Positions 32,624-41,600 of a DNA stretch of 47,913 bases are shown here, in pieces (positions within the stretch are counted from its first letter, which is position 1; the number at the start of each line of letters is the position of its first letter). The position numbers were made by a program, and so were the translations under genes. The stretch comes from CAYXZR01 sp964470025 (GTDB lineage Bacteria; Patescibacteriota; Patescibacteriia; Buchananbacterales; UBA6539). Location: assembly GCA_964470025.1 (NCBI GenBank), contig CAYXZR010000006.1:1-47913 (forward strand), read 5' to 3'. The notes beneath the pieces are model-generated. The model saw only the letters and a program-made list of their open reading frames with translations. It made no database searches and was not told the DNA's origin.

Positions 32624-32661
32624 AAAATAAAAAGCCCAATGAAGGTGGACCTACATTGGGC
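32624..32661 (-). terminator. Terminator of the structured RNA/tRNA array
   Basis: GCCCAATG with CATTGGGC (8 bp), extended inward by AGGT with ACCT, followed by TTTTTATTTTAT. It closes the non-coding unit that begins near 33908. Confidence 0.85.
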
Positions 32662-32701
32662 AAACTAAGAACAAAAGAACAAAACTACTAAAGAGCAAAT
32701 G

Positions 32702-32783
32702 TGGTCGGGCTAGAAGGAATCGAACCTTCGACCATGTGATGCTAGACTGCATCACACCGCTCTACCGACTGAGCTATAGCCCG
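32702..32783 (-). tRNA. tRNA-like element with 9-bp anticodon stem (possible CUA anticodon)
   Basis: Acceptor CGGGCTA/TAGCCCG, D stem GCTC/GAGC, T arm GAAGG-TTCGATT-CCTTC, discriminator A and encoded CCA are all canonical. The anticodon arm is not: GTGTGATGC pairs with GCATCACAT over 9 bp and leaves a 6-nt loop, AGTCTA, six nt more than a normal arm. If the last pair opens, T33-CTA would give an amber anticodon. C1-G72 and A73 resemble tRNA-Pro. It could be a suppressor tRNA, an inactive relic or a structural RNA part. Confidence 0.6.
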
Positions 32784-32887
32784 AGTGGAGAAAGAGCAGA
32801 TGTGGGGAATCATACTATCATCCACTCTTCCTCCGTGGGTTTGCCGGCGCAACTCTCTATGAAAGCCAGTGCCTGGCAAAAATTTCA
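32784..32887 (-). ncRNA. Structured spacer 3 of the array
   Basis: TTTGCC pairs with GGCAAA around an inner GGC...GCC helix, and a second hairpin GGAGgAAGAG with CTCTTtCTCC encloses GTGG...CCAC. No ORF with coding character is present. Confidence 0.5.
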
Positions 32888-32965
32888 GGGGATGACAGGA
32901 GTCGAACCTGTGAGCTACTAAGCCACGTTGGCAAAGATACGCTCTAGCAATTAACTAACATCCCC
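32888..32965 (-). tRNA. Degenerate tRNA-Gly(GCC)-like element without CCA
   Basis: The acceptor (GGGGATG/CATCCCC) and T arm (ACAGG-TTCGACT-CCTGT) are perfect. The TTGCCAA anticodon loop of tRNA-Gly(GCC) is still visible, but its stem (TATCT against CGTGG) and the D arm no longer pair. GAGC can instead pair with GCTC around a GCCA-ACG-TGGC hairpin. The 3' end is followed by TGA, not CCA. Keeping only acceptor and T arm suggests selection on the tRNA-like top half rather than on decoding. Confidence 0.5.
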
Positions 32966-33160
32966 TTTGTTGCGTCCACTACCTGTACAGCTGCCGTGCC
33001 CTGGTAGACGCAATGCTTGGGAACAAAAATTCGACGGGAGGTATGAATACCAGCAAAGAGCTGGTCCAAAAGATACGAGTGAAACTCGATCTCCAGTACA
33101 GACTGGTCCTCCCTTTGCGCTAGCATGAACGACTAAGAGTCGCTGGCATTGCGCAATAAA
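32966..33160 (-). ncRNA. Structured spacer 2 of the array
   Basis: TTGCGC pairs with GCGCAA around an AGCGACT-CTT-AGTCGTT hairpin. Next, GGGAGG pairs with CCTCCC and encloses three hairpins (CCAGT/ACTGG, CGAGT/ACTCG, ACCAGC/GCTGGT), a four-way junction. Last, TTGCGTC pairs with GACGCAA with an inner TACC/GGTA helix. The density of perfect helices argues for a functional RNA. Confidence 0.6.
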
Positions 33161-33237
33161 TGGAGCTGCTGACGAGACTCGAACTCGCGACATCTTCCTT
33201 GGCAAGGAAGCGCTCTGACCAACTGAGCTACAGCAGC
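33161..33237 (-). tRNA. tRNA-Gly (GCC)
   Basis: A complete 77-nt cloverleaf: acceptor GCTGCTG/CAGCAGC, D stem GCTC/GAGC, anticodon stem CTTCC/GGAAG with loop TTGCCAA (anticodon GCC), T loop TTCGAGT, discriminator T as expected for glycine, and encoded CCA. Confidence 0.95.
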
Positions 33238-33465
33238 TCTGAAATTTTTTGGGGAATGGAGTGTTCCAGGTCACCATCCCCCAAAGGTTGCAAACTTGTT
33301 ACTACTTGCAACCTGTTAGAAGCTGAGGTTGATTCCTCAAGAACTCTGTCTTTTGAGTCCGAGCAGCTACAAAGGCGCTCGCTTCCCTGCTCTACTCACG
33401 ATTACTGCTAGCCTGGCTGCGCGACTAACATCATGAGTAGCTTGCACCTGGCGCTGGTGCAAGAT
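33238..33465 (-). ncRNA. Structured spacer 1 of the array
   Basis: Successive hairpins cover nearly all 228 nt: CTTGCACC/GGTGCAAG; an 11-bp CTACTCATGAT/ATCGTGAGTAG helix; GAGCAG/CTGCTC; GGACTC/GAGTTC; TGAGG/CCTCA; GGTTGCAA/TTGCAACC; and a 12-bp TTTGGGGGATGG/CCATTCCCCAAA helix at 33248-33285. No coding potential. Such ornate RNA beside tRNAs recalls the GOLLD and ROOL RNA classes, but I cannot show homology by eye. Confidence 0.65.
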
Positions 33466-33542
33466 TGGCACACGTGGCCGGATTCGAACCGACGACAAGC
33501 GCATTGAGTTTTGCGCTGCTCTACCAACTGAGCTACACGTGC
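33466..33542 (-). tRNA. tRNA-like element with 8-nt anticodon loop
   Basis: Acceptor GCACGTG/CACGTGT (G-U first pair), D stem GCTC/GAGC, T arm GTCGG-TTCGAAT-CCGGC, discriminator G and encoded CCA are all present. The anticodon stem GCGCA/TGCGC closes an 8-nt loop, AAACTCAA, with no U at the usual position 33. Reading C33-TCA-A would give a UCA (UGA-reading) anticodon, but the register is uncertain; 8-nt loops are also known from frameshift-suppressor tRNAs. It lies 9 nt after the tRNA upstream. Confidence 0.6.
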
Positions 33543-33551
33543 ACTAAAGCT

Positions 33552-33627
33552 TGGAGGACGTGATAGGATTCGAACCTACGACCAATGACTCCCAAAGTCA
33601 CTGCTCTGCCATCTGAGCTACACGTCC
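33552..33627 (-). tRNA. tRNA-Pro-like (UGG) with unusual acceptor end
   Basis: A regular 76-nt cloverleaf with anticodon stem GTGAC/GTCAT and loop TTTGGGA, the typical tRNA-Pro(UGG) loop, and an encoded CCA. The acceptor is GGACGTG/CACGTCC with discriminator T, whereas bacterial ProRS needs a C1-G72-type end and A73. The identity by acceptor is therefore in conflict with the anticodon, and charging is uncertain. Confidence 0.75.
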
Positions 33628-33908
33628 GGTGAAACTTTAGCGATTTTGAGCCCTCTCTCCGTGGACCGACCACATTTCCCTGCAGCGGAGAGAGGGCTGA
33701 CTGAGCAGGGGTACTGCCTGCAGGGAAATTTTGACTACATTGTCAAAGAAATTGATGGGTAGCGAGTCAGCTATTACGCACTGTTTCAGCTTTGGCTACT
33801 TCTAAGCCACAAGCACTCGCCACCCACCTCCTAGCCACACTATGATGGTATATCCCTTCACGGGGCCAGGAAATCTGTATATAAATATTTCAATTGCGTT
33901 TTTACGCA
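33628..33908 (-). ncRNA. Leader RNA of the array with 23S GTPase-centre mimic and pseudoknot
   Basis: The predicted transcript starts near 33908 with a perfect hairpin (TTGCGT, AAAA, ACGCAA). The GTPase-associated-centre mimic follows at 33754-33828. Next is a 13-bp hairpin (AGCCCTCTCTCCG with CGGAGAGAGGGCT, 33649-33698). Its loop segment at 33674-33685 is the exact 12-nt complement of 33718-33729, so a long pseudoknot can form. GTGG/CCAC adds a small stem in the same loop. No ORF is apparent. Confidence 0.65.
33754..33828 (-). ncRNA. Free-standing mimic of the 23S rRNA L11-binding (GTPase-associated) domain
   Basis: The 75-nt segment keeps the core of 23S helices 43 and 44: GTGGCTTAGAAGTAGCCA corresponds to the A1067 hairpin and GCGTAATAGCT to the A1095 hairpin of E. 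coli numbering. The surrounding sequence differs from 23S rRNA, yet forms a 14-bp closing helix (GGTGGGTGGCGAGT with ACTCGCTACCCATC) and a GCTT/AAGC extension of helix 43. The nucleotides that contact L11 and thiostrepton are kept. It is not flanked by other recognisable 23S sequence. Confidence 0.8.
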
Positions 33909-33914
33909 ATTACT

Positions 33915-33943
33915 TTTATATATTATTTTTTACATCGTGTCAA
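33915..33943 (-). promoter_or_regulatory. Promoter of the structured RNA/tRNA array
   Basis: TTGACA (33938-33943), 17-nt spacer, TATAAA (33915-33920). It follows the terminator of the hydrolase gene, giving the array its own transcript. Confidence 0.85.
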
Positions 33944-33950
33944 GTCATAT

Positions 33951-33977
33951 AAAAAAGTCACTGTCGTAACAGTGACT
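33951..33977 (-). terminator. Terminator of the secreted hydrolase gene
   Basis: AGTCACTGT with ACAGTGACT (9-bp perfect, loop TACG) is followed by TTTTTT. It begins 13 nt after the stop codon. Confidence 0.88.
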
Positions 33978-33989
33978 TAAGGTGCGAGG

Positions 33990-35549
33990 TTAGTAGGAAC
34001 TCCAATCTCCTACTGACGAGGTGTCCGGAGCTTCGAAGTTCGCGTACAGAATCCTGTCCTGCGAAATTGTGAATGAAATACTATTCGCAGTTTCTGATGT
34101 GCTCCAGCCATTAAATGTGGCGCCATCTTCTGGTACTGCGGTTAGCGTGACCATATCGCCGACGTTGTAGACTCCGCCGGGATTTTCTGGTGAAACAAGT
34201 ACATTGCCATTTCCACTTCCGAGAAGATTGACTCTGAGGACCCTTTCTGTCTCAGCAAGTTGAATTGTATGCATCTCACGCATACCATCATCAGATGTAA
34301 AGAAGAATGTCTGACGATAAGCATCGCCGGGGACTTCATATGGTGGGAAGATGTACTCGTCATCAAGCCGAGCCTCGAACCCAAGTTCGCTAGTAAAGCA
34401 GTCTGGGTTGACCGAGTTCACTGCACGATATCTGGAGTTGCGATCAGCTGGTCCGCCACCTAAGTAGTGATTACCACCGGGGACGGCAGTGAATTTCCAA
34501 TTGGCAATCTGCCAGCTGTCTGTATCGCCAGGTACTTGATAGTCATCAATGTCTTCTTGAGCGACTCCTGCGAAGCCAAACAACTTGTCACGGTAATCCC
34601 AGAAGTGCTGCGGGACAACGAGGCCATCGTTTAGTCCATGCATGACATAGACTCTGCTGACTTTATTGCCAAAGGTTGCCGCTAGTCCTGCGTGACGCTG
34701 TGGTGCACGCATTAACCGCTCCATGCTTTTTGTGGTTGTTAGGTCAGTGCTGTTGAGTGACCATGCGTTCACAATCCAGCCGGAGCCGTTGGCGTCACCA
34801 TCTGTACCGAGGGTGTAGCCGTTATTTTGCACGTCGTCTTGCGTCGAGATGAGCGTTAAGCCAGAGCCAGCATATACTTCGGCGAATGCCTTGGGTACTG
34901 CCTGAACAACTTGAAGTGCAAGGTGTGCTCCACCTGAGCCGCCAAGCATGTAAAGGCGTTGACGGTTGAGCGGCTTACCTTGATCTTCGAAATACTGAAG
35001 GGTTGCCTTCACCCCATTAATCACGTCGGCGACTTGAATATCGCCGTAATCATAGGGTGACATGTATCCCATGTTGCGGTAGAAGATTTTCACATAGACG
35101 ATGTCTTTTGTGTCCATCCACACTCGCAGCTCATTGAAGTTTGCATTTGCTGGATCATCAGCAAACACTCCTTGGTTGCTTGGACAGTCGGAAGTTCCGA
35201 TGCCGCCAAGCTCGACATACAAGCCCGTGCTTGCAGTGAGGGTTTCCATGCCGCCTTGAGGCAACACGACTACAGCTGAAATAGCAGCCGGGGTCTGTTG
35301 GCCGTCAGAGGAGCAGTTTGCAAATAGCCTTGAATCTGTGGCACCAGGATCACTGGGAACCTGCGACTCAAAAGTCAGATGCACTTTTGGATACACTGCC
35401 GGGGCAGACTTGCGTTGCACAATTGGGTTGATCTGTGGATCAAACTCAGGGACATAAAATATTTTTCCCTGAGCTTGAACGATGGCAGTCTGGAAAAGCC
35501 AGACAAGGGTTGCAAGGATTGTCATAATATAAAAGAGCGACTGCTTCAT
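33990..35549 (-). CDS. Secreted alpha/beta hydrolase with C-terminal InlB-type repeat
   Basis: A 519-residue protein with a signal peptide (hydrophobic 5-25, cut near AQG). The nucleophile elbow LGGSGGAHL places Ser205 as catalytic; VMHGLNDGLVV and PGGNHYLGGG supply the likely acid and His. The order fits S9-peptidase or depolymerase-like hydrolases, but the substrate is unknown. Four Cys in the N-terminal third could form disulfides. Residues ~435-519 (GNGNVLVSPENPGGVYNVGDMVTLTAVPEDGATFNGWS) match the bacterial InlB B-repeat module common in surface proteins. It lies 113 nt after the giant surface gene and is more GC-rich than the ribosomal region. Confidence 0.75.
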   Translation of the reverse strand: MKQSLFYIMTILATLVWLFQTAIVQAQGKIFYVPEFDPQINPIVQRKSAPAVYPKVHLTFESQVPSDPGATDSRLFANCSSDGQQTPAAISAVVVLPQGGMETLTASTGLYVELGGIGTSDCPSNQGVFADDPANANFNELRVWMDTKDIVYVKIFYRNMGYMSPYDYGDIQVADVINGVKATLQYFEDQGKPLNRQRLYMLGGSGGAHLALQVVQAVPKAFAEVYAGSGLTLISTQDDVQNNGYTLGTDGDANGSGWIVNAWSLNSTDLTTTKSMERLMRAPQRHAGLAATFGNKVSRVYVMHGLNDGLVVPQHFWDYRDKLFGFAGVAQEDIDDYQVPGDTDSWQIANWKFTAVPGGNHYLGGGPADRNSRYRAVNSVNPDCFTSELGFEARLDDEYIFPPYEVPGDAYRQTFFFTSDDGMREMHTIQLAETERVLRVNLLGSGNGNVLVSPENPGGVYNVGDMVTLTAVPEDGATFNGWSTSETANSISFTISQDRILYANFEAPDTSSVGDWSSY

Positions 35550-35662
35550 CGAAGTTCTCTCCTGTGTTGAGTTTTTTGAAGCTACCTAACTTATACCATA
35601 AATAAAGCAAAAAATCAATACCTGACTGCTATTTTATTAGTTTAATTAGGTTTTACGAGGTT

Positions 35663-38600
35663 TTATTGAGGATTTTTTGCCTGCTCAGGAGGTGCTGGCT
35701 TATTGTCTGGAGCTGGTACTTCCTGTGTTTCTTCAGGATACTCACAACTGTCATCATCTTGGGTAGCATCCGCGTTATAGTTAGTTGCCTCTTGGTCAGT
35801 ACAACCAAGGATTGGGTCTGGGGTTTCTTCAGGAGCAGGAGCAGGTGTTGGCGATTCTTCTTCAGGATACTCACAACTGTCATCATCTTGGGTAGCATCC
35901 GCGTTATAGTTANNNNNNNNNNNNNNNNNNNNNNNNNNNNNNNNNNNNNNNNNNNNNNNNNNNNNNNNNNNNNNNNNNNNNNNNNNNNNNNNNNNNNNNN
36001 NNNNNNNNNNNNGTTGCCTCTTGGTCAGTACAACCAAGGATTGGGTCTGGCTCTTCGATAACTTTACCGTCTTCATCAACTGCAGTAAGCACCACCTCTT
36101 TGCTTTCAGTAGTTACGTTTTCACCGTCAGAAACTTCCACTGTAATTGTTGCGCGCTTAGTCTCAGTAATTGATCCGACATTCCATGTCCAACGATTAGC
36201 ATTGACTGATTTAAATCCAGGCACTACTGGTGAAATTGACCAAGTGTAATTTAGTGCTGCAGAAACTGTATCATCATCACTTGCTATTACCCATAACTCA
36301 ACATTGCTACCACTTAAAATCTCAATTGGATTTACTAATAGACTATCAATTGTTGGTGACTCACCTAGTTCTTCACCGAGCACTTTGCCTTCTGCAACTG
36401 CAAATGCAATCCAATCAAAGAAGACATCTTGCTCTTGTGGAGTTGAGATAGCAAATGTAAACTGAGATGTTGATTTATTGGTAATAGCGTATGAACCTTC
36501 AATCAATGACTGAAGTGTTGCAGTAATACGAGGAGTTGCTAAGTATTCGCTATCAAATAAAATTTCTGTCGTGGTCGCACCCGCAAGAATTCGTCCGGTT
36601 CCAGCCTGATCTTTGCCAACATATGCCTTACCATTGATAATAATATCTTCGTGAAATACTACCTTGTGTTCAAATCCTGCTTCACCAACTACGTATATCG
36701 CACCTGAGAATTTAACAACTTCTTGAACTGTTAAATCGCTTTGTGTCTGCGCAGGACTATCAACCACCTTGAGCGCTAACTCTGTTTCTTCTGGAGCTAC
36801 TGTTGCGCCTGTTCGAACCATTACTAAAATTTCTCCAGTATCTTCTGGGCTTTCTGGGTTAAACTCTTCAAGCGCTAAAGCGTATGAACCAGCATTGCTA
36901 TCGATGGCAAGCATACCATGACCTGGGGTATCAGAAGTAGTAATCACATCACCACGACGAATGCGTCCGTTTTGACCAGTAACCTTTGCCTTAAGACGAC
37001 CAGCAAGTGTGATGTATACATCACCTTTACCACCAGTGATCAACGCTCCTTCATCAGAAGAGATAACACCAACTACTCGACGATCGTATGCCTGAGTTGA
37101 TCTTGCTACTGACTCATCCTTGTCAGGATCTACGATAACTACTTCACCAGGCTGAAGGTCTTGAGAGTTGTCAGCTGCAGTAATTTTTTCAATAACGTGA
37201 GAACCGCCACCACAAGCAGTACCTGAGTAGTACAGTAAGCCGCTAGATCCACTACCTCGACATACGTATGTGGTTCCGAGGTTTTCTGTTAACCCAGGGG
37301 TATAAATAGCGCTACCAAATACTGAAGCTCCTCCTACATTAATCGTACTTGCAAGGTCAACTTCAGCATCAAAGTACGCTTGTGCATTTACTCCCAATTG
37401 TCCATTTATATACACATCATCACCGTTGAGCGTAAAGTCTGCATGTGCGATTGACTCACTTGTTGCACCAATATACACATTATCTGCCATAAAGACATCA
37501 CCAGCAGCAAAGTACCCTGCCCATTCACCCGTGACTGTCGGATTTGTGCTCACTGAGGTTGAACCATAAATACCAGCTCCACTCGTGACATTTGCTGCAT
37601 TAAATGCACCAACTACACCTATAGCAGATGCACCTGCATTATTAACCATTGTAAGAAGCCCATAAGAGTCTGAACCTGAGCCTCCTGTTCCAGTAACATC
37701 CAGGTAAGCACCATACACATTGGTGGCATTTGTATTTGAATCTACCTCGGCGTAGTAACCATAATGATTAGGTCCAAAACTACCAGCAGTATAGTCAAGG
37801 TCAACATATACTCCGTACCCCGCACCAGTTGGATTGTAGTCTATATCTAATGCTTGTTGAGCTGAACCTGAGTACACAAGATCAATATTTCCGTCAAAGT
37901 AGGATGTACCATTAACACCTAAATCACCATGGACATAGAGATCATCTCCATTAAGCGTGAAACTTCCGTTTGAGATTGCCTCAGACAAAGAGCCTACATA
38001 CAAATTGTCCGCTGTATAAATATAGCCAGAAGATACCGTTAAATTACCAGATGATAGTGTGGCGTTTCCTGAGGATACAGTTAGGTTACCTGAAGACAGT
38101 GTATAGTCACCTGATGAATGTGTAATATTAACTTGCGCACTACCCACTACTTCCATCAACCATGCGTTTGTTCCATCATCGGAAACAACTATCTTATCAT
38201 GGACTCCGCCCCATGGACCTCCGCTGAGTATTAGCGCTGACTCTTCGGCACTATTAGTTAACTGCCCACTACTATAGGTTAAAGTGCTTTCAGCCTGTAT
38301 CGCTGACGTGCCATTACCGGTAAGGATAGCATTAGAAGTAAATGTAGATGCACCAGTACCACCATGTGCTACTGCTAAGTCGGTACCAAGTGTTAATGAT
38401 CCGGCAATATCTACTGTGCTATCAAAGTATGCTTCACCGTTTACGCCAAGATCATCGTGAATGTATACATCGTCACCGTTGAGCACAAAGCTAGCATTGG
38501 CAATTGCCTCAGAGATTGAACCTACGTACAAATCATCACCTGAATAAACATTCCCTGATGCAAAGTACCCTGCCCAGTTTGTGGTGCCCCCTGATGCCGT

Positions 38601-41600
38601 ACCGTATACACCATAGTTTGTATCCGAACCCGAACCTCTAGCATAGATACCATAGCTGGTTGCACTTCCCTCAGTGGTTCCTTGTGAATAAAAATAACCT
38701 GCATAACTGAGATAATTATAACTATCAACCTCATCTCCGGTTGGATTATTATTGACGAATGAATAAGTACCATAGTTAACTAATTCACCATCCTCTATCG
38801 GTGCGAAGTCAAGAAGTGGAGCAGTTGTGATATTAGTGTACTGACCGTAGTTAGTATTGAAATAACTTGTTGGCTCAGAATCAACACTTCCGTCAAAGTC
38901 TATGTATGTATAGCCTCCATAATTTACTATATTGCTCTCACCTGCAGTGGTACTATTTATGGTATCATCGTCAATTAATGTGTAATTACCGTACGTATAT
39001 TTATTTCCACCTGAAGTTTGCGTTCCGTTGTTTACAATTCCTAGATAGTTACCATAGTGACTACCTGCTACACTAGATGGAGTGTTGGTATATGAACTGT
39101 ATGATAAGTAATTATCACCACTACTTGTTGTTGTGGCTCGAGCAATATTGAGCGCACCTCGTTCAGTCGTGGTACCAATCGTTATATTTTCTGTGACTGG
39201 ATTTATTTTAAATAAATTCCTTGATGATGTTGCTACGTTGAGCCCACCAAAGAATGACGACTGACCAGTCACACTAAGACCTGTGTTAATCTTAGCTTCA
39301 CCAATCACCTGTAAGTTTTGTGTGACGTTAAGCTTGCCAATTTCAGTTGAGCCCGCTAACAGTGACGGTGTCTCAAGGCCTGGCACTTCAATTGCAAAGA
39401 GCCGTGAAGTGTTAAATGTAACTACGTACAGATACTTACCAGAGAGCTGAATATCTATTGGGTCGTATATTAAATTTCCAGAAGCTGCCCGATCAATTGT
39501 AGCGACAATTACTGGATTAGTCGGATCACTTACATCGACCATTGAAATCACTTCATTGGTAATAGTGCCTGCGATATCAATAGCACCGGTGAACAAATAA
39601 TTACCAGTTAGCTCCAACCCCCAGATGCCATCAAAGTTTGTATCATCTTGCAGTGAAGCGACAATGGCTGGAGTAGTTACATCACTTACATCCACTACTG
39701 TCATTCGATTTGATGCAGATGCTGACACATACGCGTATCTTCCGCGTGCAACTACTCGATATGCTCCGTCAAGCTGAGTGGAATTACTTACTACACCAAC
39801 AATTGCCGGATTCAGAGGGTCTACTACATCTATAATAGTCAATGAATCTCCGTCAGTTCCTGTTACATACACATACCTACCTTCGACTGCGATACCACGA
39901 GCTCCACTTAGATCTACTGCATCAGTTATCTGACTAACCCCCACTGGATTTGCTGGATCTGAAATATCAATTATTGAAAAAGTGTCAGAACCATGAGCAG
40001 TAACATACGCATAGTTACCTGCAACTTTAACATTACGCAACCCTGTGCCGTACCCATTAACTATACTGCTTAGCACTACTGGGTTTCCTTTATCTGAGAC
40101 ATCAACAATAGTAAATATATTATTACTATCCGTAGTTACATATATAAAATTTCCCTGCCCATCAATGCCGTGTGCATTATTAAGATTTGTTGCATCGGTC
40201 ACCGATCCTACTAATGTAAGGTTTCTTGGATCTGAAATGTCATAGATACGAATCTGATCACTATCTCGTGATGACGCATATGCATAGTTACCGTCAACAT
40301 ACAAACCAATTAGTGTACTACCACCAGATAAACTATCTACAAGATCTAGTGTAATTGGATCTGATGATGATGCGTCGATCAACAAACTTGCTTTACTGTT
40401 ATCAAACTTAAAGCGAGGGTTGCCACTATCATCTACAGAAGCAATATTTCCGGTACTTGTTGTGTTGCCTGTTATTCTAAAATTATTATTGATTGTAGAA
40501 CTTCCATTAACAAAAATTCCCGCCGAAGTAGAGGTCGGAGTAAGTGCTGCGCCTGAGAAAGTAGACTCCCATGCTCCGCTCTGTCCGGCAATACCACCAG
40601 CACCGGTAATCTGCGTGCCATCAAAAAATAGCTCTGAGCTTGAAACGTATAAGTCTTGGTAGGTACCAAGATTTGTTCCATCACCAGATAATACTAAGTT
40701 GGTAGTAGAAGCATAACCAGCTACATTTAGATTGCCTGTTGTGGTTGCATTGCCATTAGTATATACATCACCACTAAAGTATCCCGCGTAGTTATTACCT
40801 GCACCATCATCATATGCCAAAGAGCCCCACCGTGTACCATCGGTTCCATACGCACCGGCGAGTCCACCAGTACTGTCATTGTAATAGGCTAAGTAACCAA
40901 CGTTATTGTGTGTTGAGTATCCATATACACCTGCATCAACATTGGAGGCATCTGTATATCCTAGAATACCTGTAGTTTCATAATTTAAGGCAGATCCTCC
41001 GGTCTGTGCACCAACTACTGCAAAGCGTGAATTTGTTCCAGAGTATAGTGAATAATTATCAACGCTTGGTGTTCCACCAACAACTAACTTACCAGTTGTG
41101 GTGGCATTACCTGCTACTCTAAAGTTATTATTGATTGTAGAACTTCCGTTTACAAAAATTCCAGCTGACGTAGAGGTTGGGGTAAGTGCTGCACCTGAAA
41201 AGGTAGACTGCCATGCTCCGCTTAGCCCTGCAATACCACCCGCACCGGTAATCTGTGTACCATCAAAGAATAACTCTGAACTTGAAACGTATAAGTCTTG
41301 ATAGGTGCCGAGATTTGTTCCATCACCAGATAGTACCAGGTTGGTAGTAGAAGCATAACCAGCTACATTTAGATTGCCTGTTGTGGTTGCATTGCCGTCA
41401 ACAAACAATGCAGTTGTAGATGCAACTCCTGCGTTTGTGATTGTGAAGTACCGCGTGCCTTGGTTGTAATAACTTGAACCGTCAGAAACTTCAAGATAGT
41501 TGCCTGTTCCCGCCTGACTAATTACTAAAGCTGTAGAAGATGCTGTGCCACTATCTTTATTTGTTTGTATCCAAGCTGAACCCTGAATGTGCGTCCAGTC

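Noticed and set aside
32888..32965. tmRNA acceptor domain
   Set aside because: The T arm and acceptor resemble tmRNA, but the 5' and 3' halves are only 78 nt apart, there is no tag ORF or CCA, and the internal sequence aligns with tRNA-Gly(GCC).
33754..33828. Fragment of a 23S rRNA pseudogene
   Set aside because: Only helices 43/44 match; flanks are unlike 23S rRNA yet form new perfect stems, which decay would not produce.
26541..33943. Prophage or integrative element with tRNA attachment sites
   Set aside because: No integrase, transposase or phage structural gene is present, and the two tRNA-Pro-like acceptor ends share only about 10 nt (AGCCCGACCA), too little for att repeats.
35666..36061. 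Plus-strand frame across the N gap
   Set aside because: It is the reverse of the repeat region of the surface gene and depends on the arbitrary N length.
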